8,329 nucleotides of DNA from Flavobacteriaceae bacterium. Its GTDB lineage: Bacteria > Bacteroidota > Bacteroidia > Flavobacteriales > Flavobacteriaceae. Both the position numbers and the translations under genes were made by a program. Shown here in pieces: positions 5,488 to 8,329 of this stretch. Numbering within the stretch: the first letter of the stretch is position 1; every line of letters starts with the position of its first letter. The notes beneath the pieces are model-generated. The model did no database searches. It saw only the letters and a program-made list of their open reading frames with translations, and was not told the origin of the DNA. The DNA lies in NCBI GenBank assembly GCA_023301205.1, contig JALZVC010000057.1, positions 1 to 8,329 on the forward strand. The letters run 5' to 3'.

Positions 5488-7356
5488 CTATCCTTCAATA
5501 ATCTCAGACAACTCAAACCATCGCATTTCTTTATCTTCTAGTTGGTCAATAATTTTTTGAAGTGAAACGGATTGCTTGTTAATCTCTTCTGCATCCCAAT
5601 TTTCTGTTGCAAATTTAGCTTGAAGCGAATCTCTTTCGCGTTCTAATTTTGGGATGTCTTTCTCTAATCGATTGTATTCTTTTTGGTCATTGTAGGATAA
5701 CTTTGTTTTCTCATCTTTATTTTTCCAGTTCTTTTTGTTTTCTGATGTAGCCGTTTCAATTGCTTTTGTTGTAGGCTGACTGTCTTCATAAACACGGTAG
5801 TCACTATAGTTACCTGGAAAATCTTGAATTTCACCTTCGCCTTTAAATACAAAAAGGTGATCAACGATCTTGTCCATAAAGTAGCGGTCGTGAGATACTA
5901 CGATAAGGCAGCCTGGGAAGTCTAACAAGAAGCTTTCAAGCACATTTAAGGTAACGATGTCAAGGTCATTGGTAGGCTCATCAAGTATTAAAAAGTTAGG
6001 GTTTTGTATCAAAACCGTACATAAATACAGTCTTTTTCGTTCCCCACCACTAAGCTTATCTACAAAGTCATATTGCTTTTTCCCTTCAAACATAAATCGC
6101 TCTAGCAACTGACTTGCAGAAATCATCCTTCCTTTTTTTAGTGGAATAAAATCGCCAAATTCCCGTACAACATCTATGACCTTTTGACCTTGCTTTATCT
6201 CAATACCTGTTTGCGTATAATACCCAAACTTCACGGTATCACCAATCACTACTTTGCCAGTGTCAGGCATTAACTTTCCGGTCATAATGTTTAAAAACGT
6301 GGACTTTCCGGTTCCGTTTTTACCAATGATCCCTACGCGTTCTCCTTTAATGAAATTGTATTCAAATTGAGTGAACAACTCTTTGTCATCAAAAGATTTT
6401 GAAATTTTATGTAGCTCGACAATTTTTGTCCCAAGACGCTCCATATTTAGTTCTAGTTCCATAGTGTTATCACTACGTCTTTTGTGCGCACGAGCTTTTA
6501 TGTCGCTAAAGTCATCAATACGAGATTTGCTTTTAGTTGTTCTAGCTTTTGGCTGGCGACGCATCCAGTCTAATTCTTTTTTGTAGAGCTGTTTTGCTTT
6601 ACCAGTTTCTGTGGTTTCTGCTTCTATTCTAGAATCTCTTTTTTCTAGATAGTAACTGTAATTTCCTTTATAGCTGTATAATTGACCTTCGTCAAGTTCT
6701 ACAATCTCGTTACACACACGCTCAAGAAAGTAACGGTCGTGCGTAACCATAAAAAGGGTGAAATTCTCTTTTGCAAATAACTCTTCCAACCATTCTATCA
6801 TTTCCAGGTCAAGATGGTTTGTAGGCTCATCCATTACCAATAAATCTGGCTTAGTTAATAAGGCATTTGCAAGTGCGATTCTTTTTTTCTGACCTCCACT
6901 AAGATTTTCAATTTTTTGCGAGAGATCATCTAATTTTAATTTAGATAAAATTTGCTTGTACTTTGTCTCAAAATCCCAAGCATCGTGAGCGTCCATAGCA
7001 TCAAATGCAGCTTGGTATGCTTCTGCATCATCAGGGTTTAAAATTGCTTTCTCATATTGGGAGATTACCTTTAAGATAGGGTTGTCTGCATCGAGAACGG
7101 TTTGCTCAATAGTTAAATTAGGGTTTAAGTTAGGTTCTTGCGATAAGAAGGCTACTTTAAGGTTTTTTCTAAACACTACATTGCCCTCGTCTGGGGTGTC
7201 ATCCCCAGAAAGTATGTTTAATAATGACGTTTTGCCTGTTCCGTTTTTTGCGACAAAACCTATTTTTTGACCTTCATTGATACCAAAGGAAATACCATTA
7301 AAAAGGATACGTTCGCCATACGATTTGGCAATATTTTCTACTGAAAGGAAATTCAC
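5488..7356 (-). CDS. ABC-F family ATPase, Uup-like
   Basis: A soluble 622-residue protein with two ATP-binding cassettes and no membrane segments, the ABC-F layout. Members bind the ribosomal E site and help stalled or poorly translating ribosomes; some protect against antibiotics. Cassette 1: Walker A 36-43 (AKNGTGKT, with Ala for the first Gly), signature LSGGQ 152-156, Walker B ending DE at 176-177, His206. A basic, charged linker (about 240-310), probably the P-site tRNA interaction motif, leads to cassette 2: GKNGTGKS 345-352, LSGGE 435-439, Walker B DE 459-460, His489. The C-terminal part (about 540-618) is a charged coiled coil, typical of Uup. The start is GTG at 7354-7356; the frame has no ATG between it and the upstream stop, and the family N-terminus begins exactly there. 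A weak -7 candidate (complement of 7371-7378) would leave a very short leader. Housekeeping rather than resistance is the likelier role. Confidence 0.93.
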   Translation of the reverse strand: MNFLSVENIAKSYGERILFNGISFGINEGQKIGFVAKNGTGKTSLLNILSGDDTPDEGNVVFRKNLKVAFLSQEPNLNPNLTIEQTVLDADNPILKVISQYEKAILNPDDAEAYQAAFDAMDAHDAWDFETKYKQILSKLKLDDLSQKIENLSGGQKKRIALANALLTKPDLLVMDEPTNHLDLEMIEWLEELFAKENFTLFMVTHDRYFLERVCNEIVELDEGQLYSYKGNYSYYLEKRDSRIEAETTETGKAKQLYKKELDWMRRQPKARTTKSKSRIDDFSDIKARAHKRRSDNTMELELNMERLGTKIVELHKISKSFDDKELFTQFEYNFIKGERVGIIGKNGTGKSTFLNIMTGKLMPDTGKVVIGDTVKFGYYTQTGIEIKQGQKVIDVVREFGDFIPLKKGRMISASQLLERFMFEGKKQYDFVDKLSGGERKRLYLCTVLIQNPNFLILDEPTNDLDIVTLNVLESFLLDFPGCLIVVSHDRYFMDKIVDHLFVFKGEGEIQDFPGNYSDYRVYEDSQPTTKAIETATSENKKNWKNKDEKTKLSYNDQKEYNRLEKDIPKLERERDSLQAKFATENWDAEEINKQSVSLQKIIDQLEDKEMRWFELSEIIEG

Positions 7357-7405
7357 AGATTTGTTTTTTGCAAAATAAGGTCATTTTACCCACTTGAAGG
7401 TGCTT

Positions 7406-7440
7406 TTTGTTTTATTATTAGGTGGCATCTGTTATATTTG
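7406..7440 (+). promoter_or_regulatory. Promoter of the polysaccharide export operon
   Basis: TTTG at 7406-7409 and TATATTTG at 7433-7440 (a full match to TAnnTTTG) are separated by 23 bases, the long end of the accepted spacing. Transcription should start near 7447, about 20 bases before the ATG at 7468. The short leader contains seven consecutive C residues (7451-7457). Confidence 0.65.
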
Positions 7441-7467
7441 TGTTAAACAACCCCCCCAAAGCAGTCT

Positions 7468-8262
7468 ATGAGATTTTCTTCCTTAGTCATTGTGCTATTT
7501 TTAGTAATGAGTGCTTCGTCGTGTATTCCTACAAAACGACTGACTTATCTTCAAGAAAAAGAAGGAACGGCTACAGAGGGTTTGATCCCTATTCAAAAAA
7601 TAAATGAAGAATATCGCCTACAAACCCACGATTTATTAAGCATTCGTATCAAGGCTACAGATCAAGATTTGGTAGGTATTTTTAATCCTATTAGTGATGC
7701 TGCGCCCTCTGCCACAGGTGAAGAGCGACTATATAACGATGGTTTTGTGGTAGATATCCACGGAAATATTAGAATCCCAACTTTAGGCAATCTTAGAGTA
7801 ATAGGGCTCACAGTTGAGGAGGTCCGCGTCAAAATGGAAGAAGCCTTACTAAAAGATTATCTAAACGAAACCTCTGGTCTTTTTGTTACTGTAAAACTAG
7901 CAGGGATTAGATATACTATTAATGGTGAAATTAATAATCCAGGATCAAATATTATTCTTAGAAACCAAATCACGATTATGGAAGCTATAGCTAATAGTGG
8001 AGATATTATGATTACGGGAGACCGAGAAAACGTGATTGTTATTAGGCAATACCCTTTGGGTCAAAAAGTACATCATATAGATCTTACTACTATTGAGGCT
8101 TTAGACTCCCCTTATTATTATATCCAGCCCAATGATTTAATATTGATCAACCCTTTGCCGCAGAAGGCTATAGGTTCTGGGACTACTGGTTTACAGTCAT
8201 TCACTACAGTTGTTAGTATCATCACGGCTTTAGTTACCACTATTTTAATTTTAACACGTTAG
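7468..8262 (+). CDS. Wza-like polysaccharide export outer membrane lipoprotein
   Basis: A 264-residue member of the polysaccharide biosynthesis/export family, which forms the outer membrane channel for capsule or exopolysaccharide. A signal peptide ends in the lipobox ASSC with lipid-modified Cys19. The Poly_export domain runs from about 48 (YRLQTHDLLSIRI) through the hallmark VDIHGNIRIPTLG at 95-107 and GLT at 113-115 to about 143. An SLBB-type domain begins near 147 with INGEINNPG at 151-159. A hydrophobic helix at about 245-262 (SFTTVV onward) ends the protein; a C-terminal helix corresponds to the membrane-crossing part of Wza. It is shorter than E. coli Wza (about 380 residues), consistent with fewer SLBB repeats, as is common in Bacteroidota. 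The next gene begins 2 bases after the stop. The polymer exported cannot be told from this window. Confidence 0.93.
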   Translation: MRFSSLVIVLFLVMSASSCIPTKRLTYLQEKEGTATEGLIPIQKINEEYRLQTHDLLSIRIKATDQDLVGIFNPISDAAPSATGEERLYNDGFVVDIHGNIRIPTLGNLRVIGLTVEEVRVKMEEALLKDYLNETSGLFVTVKLAGIRYTINGEINNPGSNIILRNQITIMEAIANSGDIMITGDRENVIVIRQYPLGQKVHHIDLTTIEALDSPYYYIQPNDLILINPLPQKAIGSGTTGLQSFTTVVSIITALVTTILILTR

Positions 8263-8264
8263 CA

Positions 8265-8329
8265 ATGGGAGAAAACTTTGATTTAAAAGACGCTAATGCT
8301 GTTTTTGACGTAAAAGCCTTTCTGTTTAA
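8265..8329 (+). CDS. 5' end of a probable Wzc-type chain-length/tyrosine kinase gene (partial)
   Basis: An ATG 2 bases after the export lipoprotein stop opens a frame that stays open for the last 21 codons of the window (MGENFDLKDANAVFDVKAFL then F). A short acidic N-terminus followed by a DVKAFLF-like segment just before the expected first membrane helix resembles Bacteroidota Wzc-like co-polymerase/tyrosine autokinases, which usually follow the Wza gene. The near-zero spacing indicates translational coupling. The assignment depends mainly on context because no domain lies inside the window. Confidence 0.6.
   Translation, partial: MGENFDLKDANAVFDVKAFLF

Noticed and set aside
5664..7270. Short open frames on either strand within the ABC-F gene
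   Set aside because: All lie inside conserved ABC cassette or coiled-coil coding sequence and match nothing recognisable.
7422..7607. Plus-strand 61-codon frame overlapping the start of the export lipoprotein
   Set aside because: It begins upstream of the predicted transcription start, overlaps the clear signal peptide and lipobox frame, and shows no domain.

Overview
The window looks like a chromosomal segment of a marine-type Flavobacteriia/Flavobacteriaceae member (Bacteroidota). Four things support this. The DNA is AT-rich. Promoters fit the Bacteroidota TTTG-N17-23-TAnnTTTG pattern, with near-perfect examples before tRNA-Glu/rpsT and before the polysaccharide-export gene. Start codons are preceded by A-rich leaders rather than Shine-Dalgarno sequences. 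The left edge ends with a type IX secretion type-B sorting tail.

Layout, left to right. (1) The 3' end of a plus-strand gene carrying a T9SS/gliding type-B C-terminal sorting domain faces a minus-strand pair across a large palindromic, probably bidirectional terminator. (2) The minus-strand pair is a lipoprotein with a Gly/aromatic-rich middle and a Ser/Arg-rich tail, followed 15 bases downstream by a FadL/OmpP1-family outer-membrane beta-barrel protein. (3) Divergent from this pair is proS, a short class II prolyl-tRNA synthetase whose C-terminal zinc site has lost most of its cysteines. (4) A strong promoter drives tRNA-Glu(UUC) and rpsT (bS20), which end at a hairpin-plus-T-run terminator. 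(5) On the minus strand lie coaD (coenzyme A biosynthesis) and a Uup-like ABC-F ATPase that starts at GTG. (6) At the right edge, a plus-strand operon begins with a Wza-like polysaccharide export lipoprotein, followed 2 bases later by the first codons of what is probably the Wzc-type chain-length/tyrosine kinase partner.

Most of the window is housekeeping translation (proS, tRNA-Glu, rpsT, ABC-F) and CoA synthesis. It is flanked by three envelope elements: a T9SS cargo, the FadL-like barrel with its lipoprotein partner, and the start of a capsule/exopolysaccharide export locus. No CRISPR array, transposase, phage gene, restriction system or recognisable defence system is visible. The least explained item is the RS-rich lipoprotein paired with the FadL-like barrel; it is the best candidate for something undescribed, but no function can be assigned from sequence alone.
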